Source: Rhodospirillaceae bacterium (GTDB lineage: Bacteria > Pseudomonadota > Alphaproteobacteria > Rhodospirillales > Rhodospirillaceae). Taken from it: a stretch of 44,130 nt of DNA. The DNA lies in assembly GCA_009693785.1 (NCBI GenBank), contig SHWP01000028.1, positions 1 through 44,130 on the forward strand, written 5' to 3'. This document shows positions 32,466-40,844 of the stretch, one piece after another. The first letter of the stretch is position 1. Each line of letters begins with the position of its first letter. Position numbers and translations under genes: made by a program. A model generated the notes under the pieces. That model made no database searches, was not told the DNA's origin, and saw only the letters and a program-made list of their open reading frames with translations.

Positions 32466-33215
32466 ATGAAGGTGCTCGTCGCCGTTAAACGCGTGGTCGA
32501 CTTTAACGTCAAGGTTCGCGTCAAAGCAGATCAGACGGGGGTCGAACTCGCCAACGTCAAAATGTCCATGAATCCCTTCGACGAAATTGCCGTCGAAGAA
32601 GCCGTGCGCATGAAAGAAGCGGGCAAGGCGACGGAAATTATTGCCGTCAGCATGGGCCCTGCCGCCTGCCAAGAGACCATCCGCACCGCGCTGGCCATGG
32701 GTGCCGACCGTGGCATCTTGGTGCAAACCGATGCCGAGCTGCAGCCCTTAGCGGTGGCCAAATTGCTCAAGGCGATTGTGGCCAAGGAAAATCCTCAGCT
32801 TGTCGTGCTGGGCAAACAAGCCATCGATGACGATTCCAATCAAACCGGCCAAATGTTGGCGGCACTCTTGGGCTGGCCGCAAGGCACGTTCGCTTCAAAA
32901 GTCGCGCTCGATGGCGGTAAAGCCGCCGTGACGCGCGAAGTCGATGGCGGCCTTGAGACTGTGAGCCTCACCCTGCCCTGCATTGTGACCACCGATTTGC
33001 GCTTGAACGAACCGCGCTATGCTTCACTGCCCAACATCATGAAGGCCAAGAAGAAGCCCATCGAGACGATTGCCCCCGATGCCCTGGGCGTTGATGTGGC
33101 CCCGCGCTTGGTCACGCTGAGGGTCGAAGAACCAGCCAAGCGCAAGGGTGGAACCAAACTGCCCGACATTCCCACATTGATCGACAAGCTTCGCAACGAA
33201 GCAAAGGTGCTGTGA
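32466..33215 (+). CDS. etfB: Electron transfer flavoprotein beta subunit
   Basis: Heterodimeric ETF carries electrons from acyl-CoA and other dehydrogenases to the quinone pool via ETF-QO; the beta subunit binds AMP. Opening [20 protein letters not shown] and [18 protein letters not shown] are typical; [31 protein letters not shown] is the AMP-binding/ETF-beta signature and [23 protein letters not shown] the recognition loop. 249 residues. Start ATG 32466 has GGAA about 7 bases upstream. It overlaps etfA at TGATG. Confidence 0.97.
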   Translation: MKVLVAVKRVVDFNVKVRVKADQTGVELANVKMSMNPFDEIAVEEAVRMKEAGKATEIIAVSMGPAACQETIRTALAMGADRGILVQTDAELQPLAVAKLLKAIVAKENPQLVVLGKQAIDDDSNQTGQMLAALLGWPQGTFASKVALDGGKAAVTREVDGGLETVSLTLPCIVTTDLRLNEPRYASLPNIMKAKKKPIETIAPDALGVDVAPRLVTLRVEEPAKRKGGTKLPDIPTLIDKLRNEAKVL

Positions 33216-34147
33216 TGACCTGCCTCGTCGTTGCCGACCACTCCAATACCGATATCCGCCCCTCGACCTTCTGCGCCATTACGGCAGCCAAGCAGATCGG
33301 CGGAGATATTCACGTTCTTGTCGCTGGTAAAGGTTGCGCAGGCGCCGCCCAAGCCGCAGCTAAGATCGCCGGCGTGAGCAAGGTCAAAGTCGCCGATGCT
33401 GACGCCTACGCGCACAGCCTGGCCGAGCCAACCGCCAACCTGATCATCAGCATTGCTGCCGAGTACTCGCATATTCTGTCGGCCGCCACGACGACGGGAA
33501 AGAACGTACTGCCGCGCGTGGCAGCACTGCTCGACGTGGCCCAGCTGTCCGACATCTCCGCCGTGAAGTCGGCCGATACGTTCATTCGTCCGATCTATGC
33601 CGGCAACGCCATGGCGACCGTGCAATCGAAGGATGCGAAAAAGGTAATCACTGTGCGCACATCGACATTCGACAAAGCGCCCGCCACTGGCGGTAGCGCT
33701 GCCGTTGAAAACGTGAACGCCGCCGCAGACCCTGGTTTGTCGACGTTCGTGGGCCAAGAGCTGTCGAAGTCCGAACGCCCTGAATTGACCTCGGCCAAAA
33801 TTGTGGTGTCCGGCGGACGCGGCATGGGCTCGGGCGAGAATTTCAAGATCATCGAAGCCTTGGCCGACAAGTTGGGCGCTGCGGTGGGCGCCTCGCGGGC
33901 GGCCGTCGACGCTGGCTATGTGCCCAATGATTACCAAGTGGGCCAAACTGGCAAGATCGTGGCCCCCGAACTTTATGTCGCGGTTGGTATTTCCGGCGCC
34001 ATTCAGCACTTAGCTGGCATGAAAGATTCCAAGGTCATCGTCGCCATCAATAGGGACCCGGAAGCACCGATCTTCCAGGTCGCCGATTACGGTGTGGTGG
34101 GCGACTTGTTCCAACTCGTGCCAGAGATGACCAAAGGCCTGGGCTAA
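33215..34147 (+). CDS. etfA: Electron transfer flavoprotein alpha subunit
   Basis: FAD-binding subunit of the ETF heterodimer. Start ATG 33215 shares a base with the etfB stop (TGATG). The FAD domain is C-terminal: [66 protein letters not shown] and [26 protein letters not shown]. 310 residues, a normal size. Together with etfB and the downstream dehydrogenase it forms a beta-oxidation module. Confidence 0.97.
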   Translation: MTCLVVADHSNTDIRPSTFCAITAAKQIGGDIHVLVAGKGCAGAAQAAAKIAGVSKVKVADADAYAHSLAEPTANLIISIAAEYSHILSAATTTGKNVLPRVAALLDVAQLSDISAVKSADTFIRPIYAGNAMATVQSKDAKKVITVRTSTFDKAPATGGSAAVENVNAAADPGLSTFVGQELSKSERPELTSAKIVVSGGRGMGSGENFKIIEALADKLGAAVGASRAAVDAGYVPNDYQVGQTGKIVAPELYVAVGISGAIQHLAGMKDSKVIVAINRDPEAPIFQVADYGVVGDLFQLVPEMTKGLG

Positions 34148-34196
34148 GCGCCCGGCGCGTCATTCAGCCGACGCTATTACCAACGAAGGATCGACC

Positions 34197-35132
34197 ATGA
34201 ACGACACCGCAGGCCGCGCCACCATGACCGCGTCCACAAAACAATCGAAAACGCCCATCAACATCAAAACCGTGGGCGTCGTCGGCGCAGGCCAAATGGG
34301 CTCGGGCATTGCCCATGTTTGTGCTGTATCGGGCTTTGATGTCGCCATGTGTGATATCAGCGAAGATCAATTAAAGCGCGCGATTGGCAACATCGACAAA
34401 AACCTCACCCGCCAAGTGGGCAAGGGCACGATCAGCGAGACCGACAAGGTTGCCGCGATGGCGCGGATCAAGACCTCGACCGCCATGGAGATCATGAAGG
34501 ACCGCGATCTGGTCATCGAAGCGGCCACCGAAGACGAAGAGACCAAGAAAAAGATCTTTAAAACCATCTGCCCGGTGTTAAAGCCCGAGGCAATTTTGTG
34601 CAGCAATACTTCCTCCATCTCCATCACGCGCTTGGGCGCGGTGTCGGACCGCCCCGAACGGTTCATGGGCCTACACTTCATGAACCCGGTGCCGGTGATG
34701 AAGCTGGTGGAACTGATTCGCGGCATCGCGACCGAGGAAGCTACGTTCTCAGGCGTGCGCGAATTTGCCGTCAAGCTGGGCAAACAAACCGTGTCGTCGG
34801 AAGACTTCCCGGCGTTCATCGTCAACCGCGTGCTGATTCCCATGATCAACGAGGCCATCTACACGTTGTATGAAGGTGTCGGCACGGTGAAGGCCATCGA
34901 CATGGCCCTCAGACTGGGCGCGAACCACCCCATGGGTCCGTTGGAATTGGCCGACTTCATTGGCCTTGATACCTGCCTGTCGATCATGAGCGTGCTGCAT
35001 GATGGCTTGGCCGATAGCAAATACCGCCCCTGCCCGCTGTTGGTGAAATACGTCGAGGCCGGATGGCTGGGCCGCAAGGCTGGCAAAGGCTTCTACGATT
35101 ACAGCGGCGCCGAGCCCGTACCAACCCGCTAA
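34197..35132 (+). CDS. hbd: 3-hydroxybutyryl-CoA dehydrogenase
   Basis: Oxidises 3-hydroxyacyl-CoA (or reduces acetoacetyl-CoA) with NAD(P), linked to fatty-acid and polyhydroxybutyrate metabolism. Dinucleotide fold: VGVVGAGQMGSGIAHVCAVSGFDV (GAGQMG at 30-35); catalytic His160 in GLHFMNPVPVM; LVIEAATEDEETKKKIF and SNTSSISITRL are family blocks; the C-terminal domain has LRLGANHPMGPLELADFIGLDTCLSI. The extra N-terminal 20 residues or so are polar; GAAGG precedes ATG 34197. Follows etfA by 49 bases. Confidence 0.94.
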   Translation: MNDTAGRATMTASTKQSKTPINIKTVGVVGAGQMGSGIAHVCAVSGFDVAMCDISEDQLKRAIGNIDKNLTRQVGKGTISETDKVAAMARIKTSTAMEIMKDRDLVIEAATEDEETKKKIFKTICPVLKPEAILCSNTSSISITRLGAVSDRPERFMGLHFMNPVPVMKLVELIRGIATEEATFSGVREFAVKLGKQTVSSEDFPAFIVNRVLIPMINEAIYTLYEGVGTVKAIDMALRLGANHPMGPLELADFIGLDTCLSIMSVLHDGLADSKYRPCPLLVKYVEAGWLGRKAGKGFYDYSGAEPVPTR

Positions 35133-35150
35133 CCGGCCCCTATCACCGTC

Positions 35151-36635
35151 ATGAGTTTGCGAACGCTCGACATCACATCGGGCGGGCGTTCGTATGCGGT
35201 TCTCACAATTCTTTGTGCGGCGCTGTATCTGCCTGGCATCGCGGCGTTGCCGCCCATCGACCGCGACGAAGCCCGCTTCATGCAGTCGCCCAAGCAGATG
35301 ATCGAGACGGGCGACTACATACACATTCGATTCCAAAACGAGCCACGGGACAAAAACCCATCGGGGCTTATTGGGCCCAAGTGGCCAGTGTGAATGCGCT
35401 TGCCGGGCAGGATCTGACGCAGCCTTGGCCCTACCGCTTACCCTCTGTGCTCGGCGTTTGGCTGGCCGTGCTGGCCACGGCCTGGGCGGCCGCGCGCGTG
35501 GCCAGTCCGGCCGCGGGCCTTGCCGCGGGTACAATTTTAGCCACCAGCGTGCTGGTCATTGTTGAAGCACACCTCGCCAAGGCCGACGGACTGCTGTTGG
35601 GCTGCAGCGCCATTGTCATGGCCGGCCTATTGCAAGCCTATCAGCAAGGCGGTCACCAGAAATTGCCGCTGGTTGTTTGGGCCGCAGTTTGGGTCGCACT
35701 CGGCGTTAGTATTTTAATCAAAGGTCCGATCCTAATTGGCATTGTGGTCCTCGCCTTAGCCAGCTTGGGCATTGCTGACAAATCACTGTCTTTGACACGG
35801 CGGCTTAACCCAGTATTGGGCATCCCCATCATGCTGTGTGTGATGGCTATCTGGCCGCTAGCCGCGGGCCCCGATGAAATCATACGATTCGCACAAGCCG
35901 CGCTGACCCAAGACCTGCTGCCAAAAATTGCAGGCGGCGTTGAAAGCCATGGCGCACCGCCCGGTACGCATTTGCTGGCCGCCGTCGGCACGCTATGGCC
36001 CTGGTCGTGGGCTGCACCCATTGCCGCTGTGATGGCTTGGCGTCACCGCCAAAACTCTGCCGTGCGGCTGTGCATCGCTTGGATCTTACCCTTCTGGTTT
36101 TTGCTTGAACTGACGCCGACGAAGCTCCCTCACTATCCATTGCCTTTGTTCCCAGCCATTGCCGTGCTGATCGCGCTGAGTTTGGCCAAGGATCGTGCTT
36201 GGGGCGCGGTCCGTTTTGTGAGCGTGGGGCTTAGCTGGGCTCGCGCTGTTAGGCAGCCTCGCGGCAGCCGTTATCTATGGCATGGGAGACAAACTTCCGA
36301 GTTGGGCGGACCTGAATATCAGCCGGAATTTAGTTGTGTCCCTCAGGCAGCACCCAAATCATTCGCGCGCGACCCTCGTCGGGTATCATGAGCCATCGGC
36401 GGTATTCCTGATTGGCACAAACACCATTCTCACCAACCCCATGGACGCCGCAAACCTGCTCAACACTGACCCAACACAAATCGCCGCTGTCGAAAAAACC
36501 GATTGGACCGCCTTCGATGCTGCGATGACCGCGAACGGACGCAAAAGTGTCCGCCTCGGCGAGGTTTCTGGCACCAATTACAGCCGTGGCCAGAGCGTCA
36601 CTCTGATTATTGTAAAAGCTGACCCTGGCCCATGA
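35151..36635 (+). pseudogene. GT39-family membrane glycosyltransferase 2 with two frameshifts
   Basis: Reading three frames in succession gives one ArnT-like protein. Frame one (35151) carries PPIDRDEARFMQSPKQMIETGDYIHIRF (catalytic Asp-Glu) and NEPRDKNP. It then shifts at the A5-C3 run 35352-35359 to IGAYWAQVASVNALAGQDLTQPWPYRLPSVLGVW. The second shift lies at GGGG 36226-36229, restoring LALLGSLAAAVIYGMGDKLPSWADLNISRN and the end at 36635. One A missing and one G extra repair it. About 494 residues expected. Both breaks sit in homopolymers, so sequencing error is likely. ATGA overlap with the PAP2 gene supports an intact operon. Confidence 0.82.
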
Positions 36636-37330
36636 CGACTGACCCACACGTTCTGCCCGGCCACTGGTTTCCGGGGCGACAGATTCTGGGGCTCACGCTG
36701 GCGGCCAGCGCGGTTTGCTGGGTGTGCATCGCGTGGATTGACCGCCCCCTCGCCCTCCTCTTGGTCGACTTGAGCGACACGGCGGCGGTGGCGTACTTTC
36801 GATCAATTACCAACATCGGTCACAGCGCAATTTGGTATGGCCTGGCTGGTGCAGGCCTGGCTTTTTCGTATTGGCGAGCCCACACCCCAACCGGATTGGC
36901 GACAACCGGCGAATGGCAGCGCCGGGCGCGGTCATTCGGGTTTGTGATTGTCTCCATGGGCACTTCGGCCCTGGCCGTCAACGCCCTCAAGATTGCGCTT
37001 GGGCGTTACCGGCCCCGGTTCTTGTTCACCGATGGCATCTACGACTTCGCGCCCTTTGCGCTCAACATCAAACATGTGGGCTTTCCGTCGGGTCACACGC
37101 AGTCCATTGTGGCGGCCATGGTGGCCTTCGGATTTTTATTGCCGCAATGGCGCTACCCATTCTGGCTAATCGCCACCGTGGTTGCCGTCAGCCGGTTCAT
37201 CACGACCACGCACTTTGCCAGCGATGTGATCGCGGGTGCGTTCATCGCGATCACCACGGCCTGGATTATGAGACGTTATTTCGAACGCGATGGAATGAAG
37301 CTGGCTTGGCCATCAAAATCAGCTTCATGA
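36632..37330 (+). CDS. PAP2-family membrane phosphatase 2
   Basis: A 232-residue membrane phosphatase. Motif 1 KIALGRYRPR (K120-R127-P128), motif 2 FPSGHTQS (152-155 PSGH), motif 3 SRFITTTHFASDV (R188 ... H194 ... D198). This is closer to the canonical PSGH form than PAP2 number 1. ATG 36632 overlaps the GT39-2 stop (ATGA). The likely substrate is a polyprenyl or lipid A phosphate (inference). Its last bases overlap the convergent tlpA stop by 6. Confidence 0.91.
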   Translation: MTTDPHVLPGHWFPGRQILGLTLAASAVCWVCIAWIDRPLALLLVDLSDTAAVAYFRSITNIGHSAIWYGLAGAGLAFSYWRAHTPTGLATTGEWQRRARSFGFVIVSMGTSALAVNALKIALGRYRPRFLFTDGIYDFAPFALNIKHVGFPSGHTQSIVAAMVAFGFLLPQWRYPFWLIATVVAVSRFITTTHFASDVIAGAFIAITTAWIMRRYFERDGMKLAWPSKSAS

Positions 37331-37936
37331 GGGCGCCTTCGGTATCAGGCGCGATAACGCGTCTTTGACATCAGCTCCGGTCCAATCAATCGTGCCTTCG
37401 AGCCGCCCAACTTCCTGCCCTGTGGCATCGAGAATCAAGGTGGTGGGCAAGCCGCGCAAGCCCGCATCCTTGGCAAAGCGGGCATTGGGCTCGGCATAGA
37501 GAGCCACATTCTTCCATTCGTTTTTTTCGAAAAACGGCTTGGCCACCGCCATGCCTTCGCGATCCTGCGAGATGGCGAGAACCTGAAACCCAGGGCCACC
37601 CATCTGCGTTTGAAGCGCATCAAGCGTTGGCATTTCTTTCACGCACGGCGCGCACCAGGTCGCCCAAAAGTTGACAACCAAGACCTTGCCGGTGAATACC
37701 GATAGCAGCACATCGCCACCCGCCGCATCCTTAAAAACCGTCGCCAGCGGCCCGGGGCGCGGCTGTTCGTGCCAGACGATAACGCCGGAATGCTGGGGTT
37801 GGGCGGCAGGCTGGGACGCTGAACTTTGGGGTGGCGGGGCCGGTCTGCTTGCCAGTAACGTCAAGGCGATGATAAGCACCGCAGCTAGAAGGGCCGCGAT
37901 GATAATAAGGCCGACATTCGAGCGCGGCTGGTTCAT
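37325..37936 (-). CDS. tlpA: TlpA-like membrane-anchored thioredoxin
   Basis: A 203-residue periplasmic thiol-disulfide protein: signal anchor at about residues 8-29 (VGLIIIAALLAAVLIIALTLL), Pro/Ala/Gln-rich linker, then a thioredoxin fold with VVNFWATWCAPCVKEMPTLDALQ (C95-x-x-C98) and GLPTTLILDATGQEVGRLEG. It usually serves cytochrome c maturation or reduction of disulfides. ATG 37936 has GGAGAAACT just upstream; the longer frame to 38104 overlaps the divergent argH and is not needed. The tlpA/argH divergence is common in alphaproteobacteria. Confidence 0.92.
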   Translation of the reverse strand: MNQPRSNVGLIIIAALLAAVLIIALTLLASRPAPPPQSSASQPAAQPQHSGVIVWHEQPRPGPLATVFKDAAGGDVLLSVFTGKVLVVNFWATWCAPCVKEMPTLDALQTQMGGPGFQVLAISQDREGMAVAKPFFEKNEWKNVALYAEPNARFAKDAGLRGLPTTLILDATGQEVGRLEGTIDWTGADVKDALSRLIPKAPS

Positions 37937-37978
37937 AGTTTCTCCGTGGTTATAGCGAATGTACGCCGAAGGTAGCAC

Positions 37979-39376
37979 ATGACGAGCAAAATGTGGGGCG
38001 GACGGTTCTCCGCCGGTCCCTCGGCGATCATGGCCGAAATCAACATCTCCCTGCCTTTCGACCGGCGCATGGCCGCCCAAGACGTGCGGGGCAGCATCGC
38101 CCATGCCGAAATGTTGGCCGCGCGCGGCATTATTTCAAGCGCCGACAGCAAGGCCATTATCGACGGCTTGGGCAAGATCGAGCGGGAACTGGCCGAGGGC
38201 AAGTTTCCCTTCAAGAACGCGCTTGAAGACATTCATATGAATGTCGAGGACCGGCTGAAAGAATTGGCTGGCGCAGCAGCAGGGCGGTTGCATACGGCGC
38301 GCTCTCGCAACGACCAAGTGGCGACCGATTTCCGGCTGTGGACGCGCGATGCTATCGACAAGCTCGATGCCGAGTTGAAAAAGCTACAGGCCACATTGAT
38401 CGACAAGGCCGAGCAGAACGCCGGCACGATCATGCCCGGATTTACCCATTTGCAAGTGGGCCAGCCGGTCACCTTTGGCCATCACATGCTGGCTTATGTT
38501 GAAATGTTCGGCCGCGACCGCAGCAGGCTTGCCGATGCGCGCAAGCGGCTCAACGAATCACCCCTTGGCGCGGGTGCTTTGGGCGGCACGTCGTTTCCCA
38601 TCGACCGGACGATGACGGCGACTAAACTTGGTTTTGCCCGGCCCATGGCGAACTCCATGGACGCCGTGGCCGACCGGGATTTCGCATTGGAGTACATGGC
38701 GGCAGCCAGCATCATCGCCGTGCATATGTCGCGTCTGGCCGAAGAACTGGTGATTTGGTTCAGCCCGCAATTTGGGTTCATCAAATTTTCTGACGCGTTC
38801 ACCACCGGCAGCTCGATGATGCCGCAAAAACGCAACCCCGATGCCGCCGAACTGGTGCGCGCCAAGACCGGACGCGTCATTGGCGCCATGGTTGGCCTGT
38901 TGACGGTGATGAAGGGCCTGCCGATGACCTACTCCAAGGACATGCAGGAAGATAAAGAAGCGGTGTTCGGCGTTGCCGATACGCTCGAACTTTGCCTGGC
39001 CGCGACCACCGGCATGATCGCTGATCTTGAGCCCGTGTCGGCTCGCATGAAAGAGAGCGCGCACAGCGGCTATTCGACGGCCACAGACTTGGCCGATTGG
39101 GTGACGCAAAAATTGGGCATTCCCTTCCGCGAGGCCCACCACATCACCGGACGGGCTGTGAAACTGGCCGAGACCAAGGGCTGTGAGTTGTGCCAATTGT
39201 CATTGGCCGATTTGCAGTCTGTCGAGCCGCGCATCACCGCTGACATATTGAAGGTTTTGAGCGTCGATGCGGCGGCGGCAAGCCGCACCAGTTATGGCGG
39301 CACAGCGCCAGACAATGTGCGAGCGCAGACCAAGGCCGCGCGCGAGCGCTTTTTAGGTGAGACGTTGAAATGGTAA
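37979..39376 (+). CDS. argH: Argininosuccinate lyase
   Basis: Last step of arginine synthesis, splitting argininosuccinate into arginine and fumarate. Signature [11 protein letters not shown] at residues 278-288; also [48 protein letters not shown] and [16 protein letters not shown]. 465 residues, normal. ATG 37979 with GAAGG about 5 bases upstream. It overlaps lptM by 7 bases. Confidence 0.97.
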   Translation: MTSKMWGGRFSAGPSAIMAEINISLPFDRRMAAQDVRGSIAHAEMLAARGIISSADSKAIIDGLGKIERELAEGKFPFKNALEDIHMNVEDRLKELAGAAAGRLHTARSRNDQVATDFRLWTRDAIDKLDAELKKLQATLIDKAEQNAGTIMPGFTHLQVGQPVTFGHHMLAYVEMFGRDRSRLADARKRLNESPLGAGALGGTSFPIDRTMTATKLGFARPMANSMDAVADRDFALEYMAAASIIAVHMSRLAEELVIWFSPQFGFIKFSDAFTTGSSMMPQKRNPDAAELVRAKTGRVIGAMVGLLTVMKGLPMTYSKDMQEDKEAVFGVADTLELCLAATTGMIADLEPVSARMKESAHSGYSTATDLADWVTQKLGIPFREAHHITGRAVKLAETKGCELCQLSLADLQSVEPRITADILKVLSVDAAAASRTSYGGTAPDNVRAQTKAARERFLGETLKW

Positions 39377-39507
39377 CTGCACGATCCATTCTGCTCGCAG
39401 TCTTAGGCTTAGTTGTTGTGTCAGCCAGCCTGTCTGCTTGCGGCAAGCGTGGCGATCTGACGCCGCCAACTGAGAGCGCGTATCCACAGCAATATCCGAA
39501 GCAGTAA
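39370..39507 (+). CDS. lptM: Small lipoprotein LptM (YifL-like)
   Basis: A 45-residue lipoprotein overlapping the argH stop: signal [20 protein letters not shown], lipobox LSAC with Cys24, then GKRGDLTPP, the hallmark of LptM/YifL (in E. coli it binds LptD and aids LPS translocon assembly). It is followed by a short Pro/Gln tail ([11 protein letters not shown]). It lies 6 bases before lysA, the usual context for this protein. Confidence 0.9.
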   Translation: MVTARSILLAVLGLVVVSASLSACGKRGDLTPPTESAYPQQYPKQ

Positions 39508-39513
39508 ATCTCG

Positions 39514-40782
39514 ATGCACCATTTTGCGTATAAGAACGGCGTCCTTCATGCCGAAGACGTGCCCTTGCCGCAGCTCGCCGCGCAGGTTGGAACGCCATTT
39601 TATTGTTATTCGTCGGCCACACTCACGCGTCATTACCAAGTCTTCCGCTCGTCCTTTGGCAGCGCTGATGTCTCGGTGCACTACGCGGTGAAGGCCAATT
39701 GCAACGCTGCGGTGCTGCGCACGCTGGCTAGTCTTGGCTCGGGGTTCGATGTTGTCTCGGGCGGAGAGTTGCGCTTGGCCCTGCAAGCCGGCGCCAAGCC
39801 AAGCCAGATCGTATTTTCGGGCGTGGGCAAAACAGCCGAAGAGTTGCGTTTGGCCGTTGATCTTGGCATTGGGCAAGTCAACGTTGAGTCAGAAAGCGAA
39901 CTGAATACCCTCAGCGCCATTGCCGCTTCGGCGGGGCGAAAAATCCGCATCGCCTTGCGCGTCAATCCCGATGTCGATGCGGGCACCCATGCCAAAATCA
40001 CGACGGGACGTAAGGAAGATAAATTCGGTATCAACTGGACATTGGCGCCCGCGCTGTATCGCAAAGCCAAGGCCTTGCCAGGCCTCGATCCACGCGCGAT
40101 CGCGGTGCACATCGGCTCGCAGATCACCAACTTGAAGCCATTTGAAGACGCCTTCCTGCGTGTGCGCGATTTAGCGTTGATGCTGCGCAACGATGGCATC
40201 GATATCGATCATCTCGATCTCGGTGGCGGTTTGGGCGTGCCCTATGACTTTGCGACCGACCCGCCGCCACCGCCTGCTGACTACGGCGCGATGGTGCAGC
40301 GCGTGTTCGGTAATCTCGGCTGCCATTTGTCGTTCGAGCCGGGACGCTTGATTGTCGGCAACGCCGGAATCTTGGTGGCAAAGGTTGTCGTTCTCAAAGT
40401 CGGCACGGCGAAGACGTTCGCGGTACTGGATGCAGGCATGAATGATTTGGTCCGCCCCGCCATGTACGACGCACATCACGACATTATCCCGGTGCGCGAA
40501 CCGTCCGCTGGCACATCGCGCACCGATTATGACGTAGTTGGGCCCGTGTGCGAATCATCTGACCGCTTTGCGTCCAACCGGGCCCTGCCCGTGCTGAAGG
40601 AGGGCGACTTAGTTGCCTTTCTCACGGCTGGGGCCTATGGCGCGGCCATGTCGTCCACCTACAACGCCCGGCCTCTGATCCCCGAAGTGCTGGTGGACGG
40701 CGGCAAATGGGCGGTTGTGCGCCGCCGACCCTCGTTCGAGGAGATGACCGCACTCGACCAACTGCCATCCTGGCTTGGTTAA
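39514..40782 (+). CDS. lysA: Diaminopimelate decarboxylase
   Basis: PLP enzyme (fold type III) making lysine from meso-diaminopimelate. Schiff-base Lys60 is in VHYAVKANCNAAVLR; LGSGFDVVSGGEL, VHIGSQITNLKPF, LDLGGGLGVPY and EPGRLIVGNAGIL follow, and C-terminal GPVCESSDRFA supplies the Cys of the active site. 422 residues. ATG 39514 follows lptM directly. Part of argH-lptM-lysA, which is conserved across many proteobacteria. Confidence 0.97.
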   Translation: MHHFAYKNGVLHAEDVPLPQLAAQVGTPFYCYSSATLTRHYQVFRSSFGSADVSVHYAVKANCNAAVLRTLASLGSGFDVVSGGELRLALQAGAKPSQIVFSGVGKTAEELRLAVDLGIGQVNVESESELNTLSAIAASAGRKIRIALRVNPDVDAGTHAKITTGRKEDKFGINWTLAPALYRKAKALPGLDPRAIAVHIGSQITNLKPFEDAFLRVRDLALMLRNDGIDIDHLDLGGGLGVPYDFATDPPPPPADYGAMVQRVFGNLGCHLSFEPGRLIVGNAGILVAKVVVLKVGTAKTFAVLDAGMNDLVRPAMYDAHHDIIPVREPSAGTSRTDYDVVGPVCESSDRFASNRALPVLKEGDLVAFLTAGAYGAAMSSTYNARPLIPEVLVDGGKWAVVRRRPSFEEMTALDQLPSWLG

Positions 40783-40844
40783 GCGTCGGTTAGACTGCCC
40801 ATAACGCATTGCGCGGGGCAGCACACAGCCCATAGACTGCCGAT

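Noticed and set aside
33017..34009. Long open frame on the minus strand opposite etfA (about 330 codons)
   Set aside because: It lies wholly antisense to the clear etfA gene, has low-complexity Gly/His/Arg composition and no ribosome site; it reflects GC-rich codon bias.
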